Assembly (NCBI RefSeq): GCF_019426345.1 | Contig: NZ_JAHLLW010000018.1 | Coordinates: 1-64,000, forward strand | Direction: 5' to 3' | Length of the DNA: 64,000 bases | DNA from: Marinomonas lutimaris | GTDB taxonomy: Bacteria > Pseudomonadota > Gammaproteobacteria > Pseudomonadales > Marinomonadaceae | Shown here: positions 27,635-37,801 of the stretch, one piece after another | Numbering within the stretch: position 1 is the first letter of the stretch | How the letters are laid out: every line of letters starts with the position of its first letter | Position numbers and translations under genes: made by a program | Notes under the pieces: generated by a model | What the model saw: the letters and a program-made list of their open reading frames with translations, nothing else | Database searches by the model: none | Told to the model about the DNA's origin: nothing

Positions 27635-28915
27635 CTAGTAAGAGCGAGTGTCTGTCGGAAAGGCTCTAAGCTGATGAGTGACCGCACGAGCGCCCGGATC
27701 TTGTATAGGAATGACCAAGTGGATCGGCGTATTTGGTGGCATATAGGTGATATCAAGAAAGTCTTTATGTAAGTAATCACTTGGTGAAAAGAGTCGCGCA
27801 GCTACCGGTAGGCCGTTTAAGTCAAAAAATTCTAAGGCGATTTTTGGCATCGGTTGAGAGAAGTCACTGGTGTTGGTGATGATCGCATTCACTAACAGTA
27901 TATTTGGTATAGACGGATGACTTTGTATACGCACATGTTGAATGGTAATGGCACTTACATCTTCAAACCCTGGTAGAGCACAGCCTGAGTAAGAGCAAAT
28001 CGTTTTGTAGATGGCTCTAAAGTTAGATGAGCGACTGCCTTCTTCAAAAAAATGCGAGGCAATTTGTGCGGTCAATAGCGCAATCCCTAATAGAGAGGCA
28101 AAGAACCATAGCCAAGGATGTCCTTTTTTCTTATTTGTGAACGATTCACTATCGCCCATTAGTGGGGCCAGGCTTTCTTGAGCGGACAGTTGTTCAAGAA
28201 TTGTGTGTTGATTCTTTATGTCTGATGGGCGAGTTTGTTCTGCTGCTGTTTGTGCTAAAGAATGCAAGGCAACCATGTAGTCTGGTTCAGGTGTTGCAGG
28301 GCTTTCGGTTGGAACTGGTTTAGGTGAAGGTTTTTTTGCTATAGGAGCTTGCTGTGGTGTTGCCTTAAGAGCGGCTTCCACTTCAGCAAGTTCTAGTTCC
28401 CATGGCGCAGGTTCATCCTGTCGGGGTGTTTCGGTAGTGGATCTTTTTGCTTGCTCTTGTTTTCGGGCAGACTCTTGATAAGCGTTGTTTATTTCTGCCG
28501 TGTCGATTTCTTTGTGTGTGCTGTTATTTTCTGAACTTGTTGTGATTTCGCTTGGTGGCTGCAGATCTTCGTCATCAAATAGTGTGTGCAACCAATCGGG
28601 GTTAACAATTTCTTCTGCTGGGGCAAGTCTAGTATCAATGGTCTCGCTTGGCTTTTGCGGTTGGTGAGTCAAATCCGCCTGTATTTGTTTTTTTTGCTCG
28701 ACCGACTCTGAAGCTAGATCAGTGTTTTTTTGTTGCGGTTGTTCTTTGCTGTTAGCAGGAGTTGTTTTGTTGTTTGCTGCGTCGCTGGCATTGAAAATAT
28801 GGAAGCACTGACCACATCTGACTTTGCCCTTGGCCATGCTTAATACTTCATCGCTTACTCGAAATGCGGTTGAACATTTTGGGCAGCGGGTTATTAGGCT
28901 AGTGGCCGTAGGCAT
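27635..28915 (-). CDS. Zinc-ribbon and DUF3426 domain membrane protein
   Basis: A 426-residue protein. The N-terminal MJ0042-type zinc ribbon has Cys11-x2-Cys14 and Cys34-x2-Cys37 (CPKCSTAFRVSDEVL, RCGQCFHIF). A long, low-complexity Gln/Glu/Pro-rich linker runs from about 50 to 265. One membrane helix lies near 268-290 (WLWFFASLLGIALLTAQIA). A DUF3426 domain with paired Cys ends the protein. The same architecture occurs next to prmA in many gammaproteobacteria. Function is unknown; an envelope-associated regulatory role is speculation. Confidence 0.85.
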   Translation of the reverse strand: MPTATSLITRCPKCSTAFRVSDEVLSMAKGKVRCGQCFHIFNASDAANNKTTPANSKEQPQQKNTDLASESVEQKKQIQADLTHQPQKPSETIDTRLAPAEEIVNPDWLHTLFDDEDLQPPSEITTSSENNSTHKEIDTAEINNAYQESARKQEQAKRSTTETPRQDEPAPWELELAEVEAALKATPQQAPIAKKPSPKPVPTESPATPEPDYMVALHSLAQTAAEQTRPSDIKNQHTILEQLSAQESLAPLMGDSESFTNKKKGHPWLWFFASLLGIALLTAQIASHFFEEGSRSSNFRAIYKTICSYSGCALPGFEDVSAITIQHVRIQSHPSIPNILLVNAIITNTSDFSQPMPKIALEFFDLNGLPVAARLFSPSDYLHKDFLDITYMPPNTPIHLVIPIQDPGARAVTHQLRAFPTDTRSY

Positions 28916-28959
28916 AGGGTTTTATCTTCCTGTGTAAAACTGTACTGGTAAATCGGTTA

Positions 28960-29850
28960 TTATGCGTGCTTAGTGCCTACAATACGAACCCATTCTTCCT
29001 TTTCGGTAATGGAATCGATTGTAAACCATTCTTGATATGCCTCAATCACTTCCTGCGCTTGGTTGGCAAGAATGCCAGAAAGGGCTAATTGACCTTCTTT
29101 TTTAACTAGTGCGGAAATCGTTGGCGCTAAATGGGCAAGTGGCCCAGCAAGAATGTTCGCAACCACGATATCGGCTTGTAGATCGGATTCGTATGGTGGC
29201 AGTTTTACTTCTAAACGGCTTGGGTCGATCTTGTTGCGTTCCGCATTGGCTTCGGTTGCTTGTACAGCTTGCGGATCGATATCGATGCCAACCATGTTGT
29301 TTGCACCAAGTAATAAGCCTGCAATGCCAAGAATTCCTGAGCCGCAACCGTAATCTATAATTGTTTTATTTTTGCAATCAATGCTGTCTAACCATTGTAG
29401 GCATAATGCGGTAGTAGGGTGGGTGCCTGTGCCAAATGCCAAGCCTGGGTCTAGCATCAGCGTAACCGCATTTGGATCGGGTACTTCGCGCCAGCTTGGA
29501 CAAACCCAAAGACGTTCGCCAAATTGGATCGGATGATAATTATCCATCCATTCTCTTTCCCAATCTTTATCTTCGACTATCTCTATTTTCATATCGATAT
29601 CGGTTTCACCAAGGGATTCGGCTTTATGTTCAATTACTGGGCGAATGTGTTCAATATCTGCGTCTGCTTCAAATAGACCAGTCACCTTGGTGTTTTTCCA
29701 CAGTGGTGTTGTGTTTAGGTCTGGTTCGTATACAGGATCGTCATGTACGTCTTCAAAAGTGACAACCATGGCGCCGCAGTCAAGGAGAGTATCTTCGAAA
29801 GCTGGGACGTGATCGGGTGTGGTATGGATACGAATTTGAAGCCAAGGCAT
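28960..29850 (-). CDS. prmA: Ribosomal protein L11 methyltransferase
   Basis: SAM enzyme that trimethylates L11. The 296-residue protein has an N-terminal substrate-recognition domain starting MPWLQIRIHT. The catalytic domain contains LDPGLAFGTGTHPTTALCL, the SAM loop IIDYGCGSGILGIAGL, and DIVVANILAGPL as motif IV. Its place between accBC and dusB-fis is typical. Confidence 0.96.
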   Translation of the reverse strand: MPWLQIRIHTTPDHVPAFEDTLLDCGAMVVTFEDVHDDPVYEPDLNTTPLWKNTKVTGLFEADADIEHIRPVIEHKAESLGETDIDMKIEIVEDKDWEREWMDNYHPIQFGERLWVCPSWREVPDPNAVTLMLDPGLAFGTGTHPTTALCLQWLDSIDCKNKTIIDYGCGSGILGIAGLLLGANNMVGIDIDPQAVQATEANAERNKIDPSRLEVKLPPYESDLQADIVVANILAGPLAHLAPTISALVKKEGQLALSGILANQAQEVIEAYQEWFTIDSITEKEEWVRIVGTKHA

Positions 29851-29926
29851 AAAGTGAAGTCCAACAAATAAAACAAACAGGAATAGAATAGCGAAGCTTG
29901 GAGCGAGAGGCGAGAGGAAAATGATA

Positions 29927-29957
29927 GCCCCTAGTGATTTATGACGTCACTAGGGGC
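29927..29957 (-). terminator. Terminator downstream of accC
   Basis: An 11-bp perfect stem (GCCCCTAGTGA / TCACTAGGGGC) with a 9-base loop, 13 bases past the accC stop. A short T-rich stretch (ATCATTTTCC) follows in the minus direction. It probably ends the accBC transcript. Confidence 0.75.
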
Positions 29958-29970
29958 AAAACTGCAGTCT

Positions 29971-31311
29971 TTACAGGCCGAGTTTTTTCTCCAAATAATG
30001 GATATTAACGCCACCAGCAATGAAATTTGAATCATTTACTAGGTCTTTTTGAAGCTCTATGTTGGTTTTAATACCATCGATGAAAGTTTCATCTAGAGCG
30101 CCAGAAAGGCGTTTTAGTGCGGCTGTACGATCCGGAGCATGGCAAATGATTTTAGCAATCATTGAATCATACGTTGGTGGTACTGTGTAGCCACTGTACA
30201 AATGAGAATCGACGCGAACACCCATACCGCCTGGTGCATGGAAGTATTCCACTTTACCTGGGCAAGGCATGAAGGTTTTAGAATCTTCTGCGTTGATACG
30301 TGATTCAACAGCATGGCCATTTAGCTTGATGTCTTCTTGTTTGAAAGACAATGGCAAGCCGCTAGCAATGCGAAGTTGCTCTTTAACGATATCTACACCT
30401 GTTACCATTTCAGTAACTGGATGTTCTACTTGTACACGAGTGTTCATCTCGATGAAGTAGAAGTTGCCGTCTTCGTATAGAAATTCGAAAGTACCTGCGC
30501 CGCGGTAGTTGATCTTGATACAAGCATCAACACAAGCTTTTAAACAAGCTTGGCGAGATTCTTCGTTTAACATCGGTGCTGGTGCTTCTTCCAACACTTT
30601 TTGATGGCGACGCTGCAAAGAGCAATCGCGGTCGTATAGGTGGACAGCATTGCCTTGACCGTCAGCCAATACTTGAACTTCAACGTGACGTGGATTTTGT
30701 AGGAATTTTTCCATATAAACCGTGCTGTCACCGAAGTAAGAACCTGCTTCAGATTGCGTGATACTGATAGATTTTAGTAGGCTGCCTTCGTTGTGAACAA
30801 CGCGCATACCACGACCACCGCCGCCCGCAGCTGCTTTAACGATAACCGGAAAGCCGATTTCATTAGCAACACGGATACACTCTTCAGGATCAGAAGGTAC
30901 TGGACCGTTTGAGCCTGGAACGGTTGGTACGCCTGCTTCTTTCATCGCCTTAATAGCAGAAACTTTGTCGCCCATCAGGCGAATTGTTTCGGCTTTAGGT
31001 CCGATGAAAGTGAAGCCAGAACGTTCAACTTGCTCTGCGAAATCTGCATTTTCAGCAAGGAAACCGTAGCCTGGGTGGATCGCTGAAGTATCTGTTAATT
31101 CTGCAGCACTAATGATAGCTGGAATGTTCAAATAACTTTGAGCGGATGGGTTTGGCCCTATGCAGATAGATTCGTCTGCAAGGCGCACATGTAATAAGTC
31201 ACGGTCAATCTTAGAGTGAACCGCAACGGTTTTGATACCGAGTTCTTTACACGCACGTAAAATACGTAGCGCGATTTCGCCTCGGTTAGCAATCAATACC
31301 TTATCGAGCAT
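29971..31311 (-). CDS. accC: Acetyl-CoA carboxylase, biotin carboxylase subunit
   Basis: ATP-grasp enzyme that carboxylates biotin on AccB, the first step of fatty-acid synthesis. The 446-residue protein starts [20 protein letters not shown]. It has the glycine-rich ATP loop [14 protein letters not shown] and the catalytic block [16 protein letters not shown]. Full length. It follows accB with a 20-base gap. Confidence 0.98.
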   Translation of the reverse strand: MLDKVLIANRGEIALRILRACKELGIKTVAVHSKIDRDLLHVRLADESICIGPNPSAQSYLNIPAIISAAELTDTSAIHPGYGFLAENADFAEQVERSGFTFIGPKAETIRLMGDKVSAIKAMKEAGVPTVPGSNGPVPSDPEECIRVANEIGFPVIVKAAAGGGGRGMRVVHNEGSLLKSISITQSEAGSYFGDSTVYMEKFLQNPRHVEVQVLADGQGNAVHLYDRDCSLQRRHQKVLEEAPAPMLNEESRQACLKACVDACIKINYRGAGTFEFLYEDGNFYFIEMNTRVQVEHPVTEMVTGVDIVKEQLRIASGLPLSFKQEDIKLNGHAVESRINAEDSKTFMPCPGKVEYFHAPGGMGVRVDSHLYSGYTVPPTYDSMIAKIICHAPDRTAALKRLSGALDETFIDGIKTNIELQKDLVNDSNFIAGGVNIHYLEKKLGL

Positions 31312-31331
31312 GATGAAACCTTTGCGTTGGA

Positions 31332-31778
31332 TTAAATGATAGTAATAAGAGGCTGGTCAAATTCAACTGGCTCGCCGTCTTCAACAAGGATAGCGCCAAT
31401 TGTACCAGACTTATCTGCTTCAATTTGGTTCATCATTTTCATTGCTTCAACGATACAGATAGTATCGCCAACATTTACTTTTTGGCCTACTTCGATGAAA
31501 GGCTTAGCACCTGGCGCAGAAGATTTGTAGTAAGTACCGACCATTGGAGAGTTTACAGTGTGACCAGCGATAGCTGCAGGAGCTTCTGGCGCTGCAGTAG
31601 AAGCAGCAACTGGTGCAGCAGCAGGAGCTGCCATCATTGGAGCGGCCATCATAGGTGCTTGAACTGGAGCACCGCCACGGCTAATACGAACAGCTTCTTC
31701 GCCTTCTTTGATTTCAATCTCATAGACGTTAGATTCTTCTAAAAGTTCGATTAGCTTTTTGATTTTACGAATGTCCAT
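31332..31778 (-). CDS. accB: Acetyl-CoA carboxylase biotin carboxyl carrier protein
   Basis: Carries biotin between the two halves of acetyl-CoA carboxylase. The 148-residue protein has an N-terminal helix ([16 protein letters not shown]), an Ala/Pro/Met-rich linker (about 38-75) and a C-terminal biotinyl domain. The biotinylated lysine is Lys114 in [10 protein letters not shown]. It is first of the accBC operon; no aroQ gene precedes it, unlike in many relatives. Confidence 0.97.
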   Translation of the reverse strand: MDIRKIKKLIELLEESNVYEIEIKEGEEAVRISRGGAPVQAPMMAAPMMAAPAAAPVAASTAAPEAPAAIAGHTVNSPMVGTYYKSSAPGAKPFIEVGQKVNVGDTICIVEAMKMMNQIEADKSGTIGAILVEDGEPVEFDQPLITII

Positions 31779-32025
31779 AATTACTCTCTTCTGTCTGTGT
31801 TGGTGTTTCAGTGGTTATGTTATCCACTGACTATTATGAATTCTGTGTACTGCTTGCGTTATCCAACAAACAGGGCTTTTATAAAAAAACGAATTGTAAA
31901 AGCTTGTAACGCGAAATTATCGATAAAAAGCGTGATATTGTCCAGTTTTGCGTTAAAAAAACCGAAAAACGTTTCTTGTGGTTTGTTTTTGATCAAAAGT
32001 AAACCTGTGTGCTTTTTGGTGAATA
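31779..32025. other. Leader and promoter region of accBC
   Basis: 247 bases, AT-rich, between dsbD (ends 32026) and accB, both on the minus strand. It should hold the accB promoter and the dsbD transcript end. No small gene, clear stem or operator recognised. Confidence 0.4.
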
Positions 32026-33846
32026 TTATTGGCCGATAGCACGATTTAAACGATCAATTAAAGTAGATTTGCTTGGTTCTCCCATCAAAGTAAGTGTTTT
32101 ACGTTCTTCGCCTTTATTGTCTAAAAAAACCAGTGATGGCGGGCCAAATAAGTTGAATTTCTGCATTAAAGCTTGATTTTTTACTGAGTTTTTTGTGACA
32201 TCTACTCTAATCAGTTGAACCTTATCAAGTAGTGGTAGCACGTCGGGTGAAGTAAACATGTCTTCTAATATTTTGCAGCTGATACACCAATCAGCATAAA
32301 GATCTAGCATAATAGGACGAGAGTCTTGATTTGCTATAATTACATCAAGTTCATCTAAATTCGTGATTGTGGCGTCAAATATTGCTTTCTCTTCTTGTGT
32401 TGTTGAGGGTGAGGATAGTTTTTTCAAGGGCTGTAGGGGACTGCTGCTACCTATTGTGCCACCAATAAACTCAACACTGCCGATAAGGAAAAAGGCCAAG
32501 GCAAAAAACCAGCGAATAGGGTGTGAGGCGATTTGATAAGCTCGATGGATAAAATAGCTGCTTATTGCAATAGAAAGAAGGCTCCAAAGATATAAATGGC
32601 TACTTATTGGTAGCCAACGAGTAATTAGCCAGATTGCCATAGCAAGCAAGCCAAAGCCCATCAATACCTTAATGTCGTGTAGCCACTCGCCGCTTTTAGG
32701 TAATACTTTCGGGCCAAAAAGACCGACCAGTAACAGTGGAGCCCCCATGCCAAGCGCCATAACAAAAAGCATCATCGCGCCATACCACGCATCGCCTTGA
32801 CTACTTATATAAAGCAGAGCACCAGCAAGCGGTGCAGACACACAAGGGGAGACAATTAGCGTAGACAAAACCCCAGCGATAAAAATGCTGGTTGTGGATT
32901 TCCAAGCCGAGCCTGTTGATTTGGTCGACACTTGAAGGCGTTGTTGCCATGAACTTGGCAGTCTTATTTCATAGACGCCGAACATTGCTAGGGCAAGTAG
33001 TACAAAGACAATTGCGCTACCAATTAATAAAATAGGATTTTGTAATTGAGCTTGTAAATTGAGTTGGGTGCCAAAAATACCAACCAATCCACCAATAGCG
33101 GCATAGGTTAGCGCCATGGCTAACACATAAACAAAGCTGTAATAAAATGCGCCTAACTTTGAATGACGAGTGCCAACCACAATCGCACTGACAATAGGAA
33201 CCATTGGGAGCACGCAAGGGGTTAACGACAAAAGTAAACCCAAGCCAAAGACGGCAATAAGTGTTGTCCAAATGTTATCATTGCTAAGTAACTGACTGAC
33301 GGATTGTGCTTCAGAAGGAGCAAGATCTGCGTTGGAAGATTGGGAGCTTTCTGCTCTAGGTTGTGATTCGGCTAAACGCTTTTCTGGAGACGATAAAGGT
33401 TCGGGAACCGTAAATTGAATCGGCATTTTCTGTGGAGCATAACATAGGCCTTTATCAGCACAGCCTTGGTAAGAAAGTATCGCATTTACTTCAGTGCCAG
33501 CCGCAAGTTTGATGTCGTAATAAATAGGCAGTGTCAATTTATCTCGATAAACGGTTACTTCACCATAATAAGGATCTTGTTTTGTTTCCCCGGCAGGAAA
33601 GGGTGAGAAATGCAGTTTATCCGCCTGTTCTCCAGACAAGATGAATTGTTCTTGATATAAATAGTAACCATCATTGATTTGCCATGTGGCCATTAATTTT
33701 CCGTCTTTAGGTGCGGAAATAGATAGCTGAAATGCTTGATCGACGGGTAAAAATTCTGGTTCTGAAAGGCTTGATGTAGGGCCAAACGTAAAAGCATGAG
33801 AAATGTTTTGAAAGATCAGCAAAAAAAGTAGAACGAATAGGCGCAT
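32026..33846 (-). CDS. dsbD: Thiol:disulfide interchange protein DsbD
   Basis: Moves electrons from cytoplasmic thioredoxin to periplasmic thiol proteins. After a signal peptide ending near SHAF, the N-terminal domain carries the Cys pair in GCADKGLCYAPQ. The eight-helix central domain has its two cysteines in LTPCVLPMVP and VSPCVSAPLAGALLY. The C-terminal thioredoxin domain has DWCISCK. I start at ATG 33846; an in-frame TTG at 33858 is less likely. All three redox pairs are intact. Confidence 0.95.
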   Translation of the reverse strand: MRLFVLLFLLIFQNISHAFTFGPTSSLSEPEFLPVDQAFQLSISAPKDGKLMATWQINDGYYLYQEQFILSGEQADKLHFSPFPAGETKQDPYYGEVTVYRDKLTLPIYYDIKLAAGTEVNAILSYQGCADKGLCYAPQKMPIQFTVPEPLSSPEKRLAESQPRAESSQSSNADLAPSEAQSVSQLLSNDNIWTTLIAVFGLGLLLSLTPCVLPMVPIVSAIVVGTRHSKLGAFYYSFVYVLAMALTYAAIGGLVGIFGTQLNLQAQLQNPILLIGSAIVFVLLALAMFGVYEIRLPSSWQQRLQVSTKSTGSAWKSTTSIFIAGVLSTLIVSPCVSAPLAGALLYISSQGDAWYGAMMLFVMALGMGAPLLLVGLFGPKVLPKSGEWLHDIKVLMGFGLLAMAIWLITRWLPISSHLYLWSLLSIAISSYFIHRAYQIASHPIRWFFALAFFLIGSVEFIGGTIGSSSPLQPLKKLSSPSTTQEEKAIFDATITNLDELDVIIANQDSRPIMLDLYADWCISCKILEDMFTSPDVLPLLDKVQLIRVDVTKNSVKNQALMQKFNLFGPPSLVFLDNKGEERKTLTLMGEPSKSTLIDRLNRAIGQ

Positions 33847-33956
33847 AAGTATCTTCAATCAAATTGAGCGTATTGTGTAAATCCATATTTCACCACGCTG
33901 GATAGAAGGTGTAGACTATCAATCCACCTTTAAGTTGCCAATCGCAAGGAGACAAA

Positions 33957-34769
33957 TTGAGTAAAAACCTAGTTTCTTTTCTAATTGCTGTAGTTTTCCT
34001 GACAGGCTGTCAGGGAAATGTGAAGTCAACAGAGAAAGGTCAGCCTATACAGGACGTAGAAGTCAAAAAAGCTTTGCCTGCTAAGGCTTCTGTTAATCAA
34101 TCAGTAGATATCGAAAAGCCCGCGACAAAAGCGTCGCAACCTAAAGTAATCAAAGCTCCAACGGCTTTTGAGCGATTAACACAGCGTTTGATCGAGCAAG
34201 GCGAAATGGCATTGTCTGAAGAGCGATTTTTAACGCCAGTAGACGACAACGCTAACTTGTATTTTCAAGCAGCACTAGGGCGAGATCCTGGTAACTTTCG
34301 TGCAACTCAAGGCATTACTGCCATTGTTGATGTGTATACGCAATGGGCATGGCAAGCGGCTAGAAACGGTGATTATAAGAAGGCTGCAAAATATTTAGAT
34401 TCTGCACGCTCCGTTAATCCAGAAGATCCTGCCATCATAGAAATGACCTCACGTGTAAGTGATTTAAAAGCAAAACGACAGCAGGCGGCTAAAGTTTCAA
34501 AAACAAAGCCAGAGCCGAAAGTGCTAAAGGAAGGTCAGTTTTTATTGCCCGAAACACTTTTTAGTCTAAGTGAAGAAGAGATAATCGCAAAAATTCAGCC
34601 TATTATAGATGAAGTGGCAAAAGCAGATCGCCCCGTCGCTATTTACTGGCCAAATGACAAACAAGCACGTTTGATTTATCAAATCATTAATAGCCGTGTT
34701 CCCGAATTTCGTGTACGTGCGATGACATACCATCGTGCTGATTACATGGTCGAATTACAACAAGATTAA
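33957..34769 (+). CDS. Predicted lipoprotein with TPR-like repeat
   Basis: A 270-residue protein starting with TTG; AAGGAG lies 5 bases before it. A lipobox (LTGC, Cys18) ends the signal peptide, followed by a Lys/Pro-rich linker. Residues about 95-165 look like a TPR pair (YFQAALGRDPGNFRATQGI, AKYLDSARSVNPEDPAIIEM). The C-terminal domain is unrecognised. It is 12 bases upstream of the DUF2333 gene and probably co-transcribed; the two may form an envelope complex, which is inference. Confidence 0.72.
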   Translation: MSKNLVSFLIAVVFLTGCQGNVKSTEKGQPIQDVEVKKALPAKASVNQSVDIEKPATKASQPKVIKAPTAFERLTQRLIEQGEMALSEERFLTPVDDNANLYFQAALGRDPGNFRATQGITAIVDVYTQWAWQAARNGDYKKAAKYLDSARSVNPEDPAIIEMTSRVSDLKAKRQQAAKVSKTKPEPKVLKEGQFLLPETLFSLSEEEIIAKIQPIIDEVAKADRPVAIYWPNDKQARLIYQIINSRVPEFRVRAMTYHRADYMVELQQD

Positions 34770-34781
34770 GGTAGGTCAACA

Positions 34782-35798
34782 ATGTCGTGGTTAGCGAATA
34801 AGTTCCAAGGTTTAAAGCCAAGTATTAATTTCTCAAGTGTCGGGAAAGTCGTCGCGTCTGCTGTGCTCATTGCCGCTGTACTATTGAGCTTTTTGGGCAT
34901 GTATTGGAGCAGCGAACCTGATCAGTTTGATGTTGTGGCTAGTGCAAAAGAACAAGCCACGGAACGCGGTTACTTAAATAACAGTAAAAAACTGGCTGTT
35001 GGCTACACGACTGCCAGCACATTGCACACCATAATGGCGACATTACTGGATAAACCAGGTGGCTTCATTAGCAATGACATACTTCCTCCAGGTGTGTTTA
35101 TGGACAACATGCCAGCATGGGAATTTGGTGTATTGGTTCAGTCTCGCGATTTGGCTAGAGCGTTTCGTAAAGAGTTTAGCCGCTCTCAGTCCCAGTCCAC
35201 AGAAGACGTGAATTTGAAAATCGCTGAGCCGCAATTCAACTTCGATAACAAAAGCTGGGCCTTGCCGTCTAGTGAAAGTGAATATCGTCGTGGCAATAAA
35301 GAGCTAATGGAATACCTTGATCGTTTAGCGGGTCAATCAAATAATAAAGCGCAATTCTACGCCCGTGCAGACAATCTTGCAGACTGGTTGTCAGACGTCA
35401 GCACTCGTCTTGGTAGCTTGTCTCAGCGTCTATCAGCAAGCGTAATAGAAGACAAACCTCAGCTAGAATCAGACGAAAATACCCGTTACGTGCGTACGCC
35501 TTGGTTGAAAGTGGACGACGTTTTCTACGAAGCTCGTGGTACAAGCTGGGCACTGATTCATATACTACGCGCAGTAGAGGTGGATTTTATTTATACCTTA
35601 CAAGATAAAAACGCGCTGGTTAGCCTGCGTCAAATCATTCGTGAACTCGAAGCGACCCAAGCCAATGTGTGGTCACCATTCATCTTAAATGGCAGTGGCT
35701 TTGGCGTATTGGCGAACCATTCCTTGGTTATGGCTTCTTATATAGCACGTGCAAATACCGCGATTATCGACCTACGTCGTTTGCTTGAACAGGGCTAG
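34782..35798 (+). CDS. DUF2333 family membrane-anchored protein
   Basis: A 338-residue protein with one N-terminal membrane helix (about 24-45) and a large, probably periplasmic domain. The sequence NSKKLAVGYTTASTLHTIMATLLDKPGGFISND and DNMPAWEFGVLVQ are conserved DUF2333 features. Function unknown. It sits in a three-gene run with the lipoprotein and a GNAT gene. Confidence 0.88.
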   Translation: MSWLANKFQGLKPSINFSSVGKVVASAVLIAAVLLSFLGMYWSSEPDQFDVVASAKEQATERGYLNNSKKLAVGYTTASTLHTIMATLLDKPGGFISNDILPPGVFMDNMPAWEFGVLVQSRDLARAFRKEFSRSQSQSTEDVNLKIAEPQFNFDNKSWALPSSESEYRRGNKELMEYLDRLAGQSNNKAQFYARADNLADWLSDVSTRLGSLSQRLSASVIEDKPQLESDENTRYVRTPWLKVDDVFYEARGTSWALIHILRAVEVDFIYTLQDKNALVSLRQIIRELEATQANVWSPFILNGSGFGVLANHSLVMASYIARANTAIIDLRRLLEQG

Positions 35799-35805
35799 CG
35801 AGTTA

Positions 35806-36309
35806 ATGTCACCCAGTCATAGCAGGGAAATTCGTCTAGCAGTATTAGACGATGCCCCTGCGATATTAGACATCTTTCAGCATTGCGACCTTTTTGCCAG
35901 CACAGGTCATCGACAAGACAATATAGGCTTGATCGACGTCATGGACTGGCTAGAAAGCGTCACCGATAACCACCCTTTGTTAGTCCTAGAAGAACAGGGC
36001 AATGTGATTGCTTGGTGCTCTGTCGAACCTTTTTATGGCTTGCCAGCTTTTGATACTGCTTACGAAATCAGCATCTATGTCTCGCCAAACAGGCAAGGAA
36101 AAGGAATTGGCACACAGCTATTTCAATACCTAGAAGCGAATAGACCAGAGCTTGGTTTCACTCATCTCGTTGCCTACATCTATGCCAGCAACCTTGATAG
36201 CCAAGGTTTCTTAACACGTCAAGGGTTTGATCAATGGGGACTATTACCGAATATTGCTCAGAATGAACAGATTAAAGAAGACGTGTTTATTCTTGGAAGA
36301 GAGTTTTAG
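35806..36309 (+). CDS. GNAT family N-acetyltransferase
   Basis: Acetyl-CoA-dependent acetyltransferase of 167 residues from ATG 35806. Motif A is VSPNRQGKGIGTQLFQYLE (R/Q-x-x-G-x-G/A), and the C-terminal YIYASNLDSQGFLTRQGFDQWG is typical of the phosphinothricin-acetyltransferase-like (PAT/YwnH) group. The open frame reaches back to 35749 but would overlap DUF2333; I took the ATG 7 bases after that stop. Substrate unknown. Confidence 0.85.
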   Translation: MSPSHSREIRLAVLDDAPAILDIFQHCDLFASTGHRQDNIGLIDVMDWLESVTDNHPLLVLEEQGNVIAWCSVEPFYGLPAFDTAYEISIYVSPNRQGKGIGTQLFQYLEANRPELGFTHLVAYIYASNLDSQGFLTRQGFDQWGLLPNIAQNEQIKEDVFILGREF

Positions 36310-36329
36310 TTCTTCAGGTATATTTGTTT

Positions 36330-36745
36330 CCTTTCAAGGGCTTTGCCTTCCTAACCTTTATTCCGCTCTTTAATTCAGGAAAAAGCTGAGCGGGTAACTT
36401 TTGCCCTCTGTTTAATTCAGAAAAGTACAAAAGTAACCAAAAGGTCTCTTTAATCGGGCTATCGCCCAAACGTCTCATTCATTTTGTTCTATATTGGTTT
36501 GGTAAGACGATTTTTACCGTAAGGCATAGATTGGCTTCTCTGTTTGTGAAAGTCTTTCTGTTAATGACCCTGAAACTCCATAAAGTCGCGCAACTTCGTC
36601 GCGTCGAACTGACTTCTTCGTAGCTAATCGTCTACAAATTTATACCCGATACCGTAATACCAGTCGTAGGGCGGATGAGGAAGGTACGACCGTGATCCGC
36701 CGGAGAAAGCGGAGCTTTCATTTTCTAAGGTGGTTATCCTTCGGA
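36330..36745 (+). repeat. Composite dispersed repeat, copy 1 (modules A and B)
   Basis: Shares long blocks with copies 2-5. Module A contains CCGCTCT..GCTGAGCGGG, GGGCTATCGCCC, GACGATTTTTACCGTAAGGC and CCTGAAACTCCATAAAGTCG. Module B contains CGTAGGGCGGATGAGG, GGTACGACCGTGATCCG and an AAAGC..GCTTTCATTTT stem. It fills the 471-base gap between the GNAT gene and the LysR gene; no gene lies inside. Confidence 0.85.
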
Positions 36746-36780
36746 GCGATAAAAACACCACGGTTAAAATATTTTGTTTT

Positions 36781-37677
36781 CTAAATAGAGCGATTATCCA
36801 TTAAGTGACGCATTTGCTCTGTTATCCAATCTGTTAGTTTGTTGTTTGGGCTGTCGAGTCGTTTCACTATGCCTATTTCAATTAATGGATCCGTTAAGAA
36901 ATCGCTTTTAGCGATTTTTATTTGCTCAAAAAACCAATGAGCTTTGGCAATATGTTCTGGAACAATGGCCCAGCCTTGATTCTGCGTTACCAATTCACAA
37001 ATCAAATAATAACTGTCTAAATCCCAATGATCTGGGCTTAGAGCATTTTCGCGGTTCTCTCCTGAACGGTTACAGAGTACGAACTGACGGTATTGCTGTA
37101 GCTGCGAAAGACTCAGTACGCCTACTTTAGCAAGAGGGTGCTTTTTACCGACAATCAGGATTTTTTTAAAATATCCCAAAGACTGCAAGGTTAACTTTGG
37201 TGGCAAGGCACTGTTGCTAATCATAAAACCAATGTCGGCTTTTTTATTAGCAATGGCATTGGCAATATCGTCTTGTGATCCGTTAGTAATAACCAAATGC
37301 GTGTTGGGAAATAAATCGCCAACTTGAGAGAAAATAGAGTGAATGGTTTCCAGTGGCAAGGCTTCATCTAGAGCGATGCGCAACGAAATAGGTTCTTTGT
37401 TTGCCGCTGATAACGCACGTGAGTCTAAGCGTAAACATTGGTTAAGTACCGCTCGCGCTTCGGGAAGCATTTCTTTGCCAAGAGGTGTCAATACGGGGAA
37501 TTTAGAGCTGCGATCAAATAATTCAAACCCTAAATCCAATTCTAAATTGGCGATGGCGCTGCTGATGCGCGATTGTGCCTTTTGTAATTGCCTTGCTGCT
37601 GCCGAAAAAGAGCCCAGCTCAGCGGCGGTAACAAACGCCAGTAACTGATCCAGTGTCCAATTCATTTCTTTGCTCAT
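36781..37677 (-). CDS. LysR family transcriptional regulator, divergent from MATE gene
   Basis: A 298-residue LysR-type regulator. The winged helix-turn-helix is at about 5-65 (LDQLLAFVTAAELGSFSAAARQLQKAQSRISSAI), and the effector-binding domain from about 90 has the LysR-type fold pattern. It is transcribed away from the MATE transporter gene with a 124-base gap, the usual LysR layout, so it probably controls that gene. A second ATG 12 bases in would also serve. Confidence 0.88.
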   Translation of the reverse strand: MSKEMNWTLDQLLAFVTAAELGSFSAAARQLQKAQSRISSAIANLELDLGFELFDRSSKFPVLTPLGKEMLPEARAVLNQCLRLDSRALSAANKEPISLRIALDEALPLETIHSIFSQVGDLFPNTHLVITNGSQDDIANAIANKKADIGFMISNSALPPKLTLQSLGYFKKILIVGKKHPLAKVGVLSLSQLQQYRQFVLCNRSGENRENALSPDHWDLDSYYLICELVTQNQGWAIVPEHIAKAHWFFEQIKIAKSDFLTDPLIEIGIVKRLDSPNNKLTDWITEQMRHLMDNRSI

Positions 37678-37801
37678 AAAATGGTTACTCTCGCGGCATA
37701 GATAATGGCTTAATCCATCCTATAAACGGATGGTAACTAACTTTCTTATATCTCAATTGTATATATTATGCCTGCATTCTTACTTTCTGGATATTTAAGT
37801 T

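Noticed and set aside
31797-32039. 80-codon plus-strand ORF between accB and dsbD
   Set aside because: Lies in the accB promoter region and runs into the dsbD 3' end. No ribosome-binding site and no domain.
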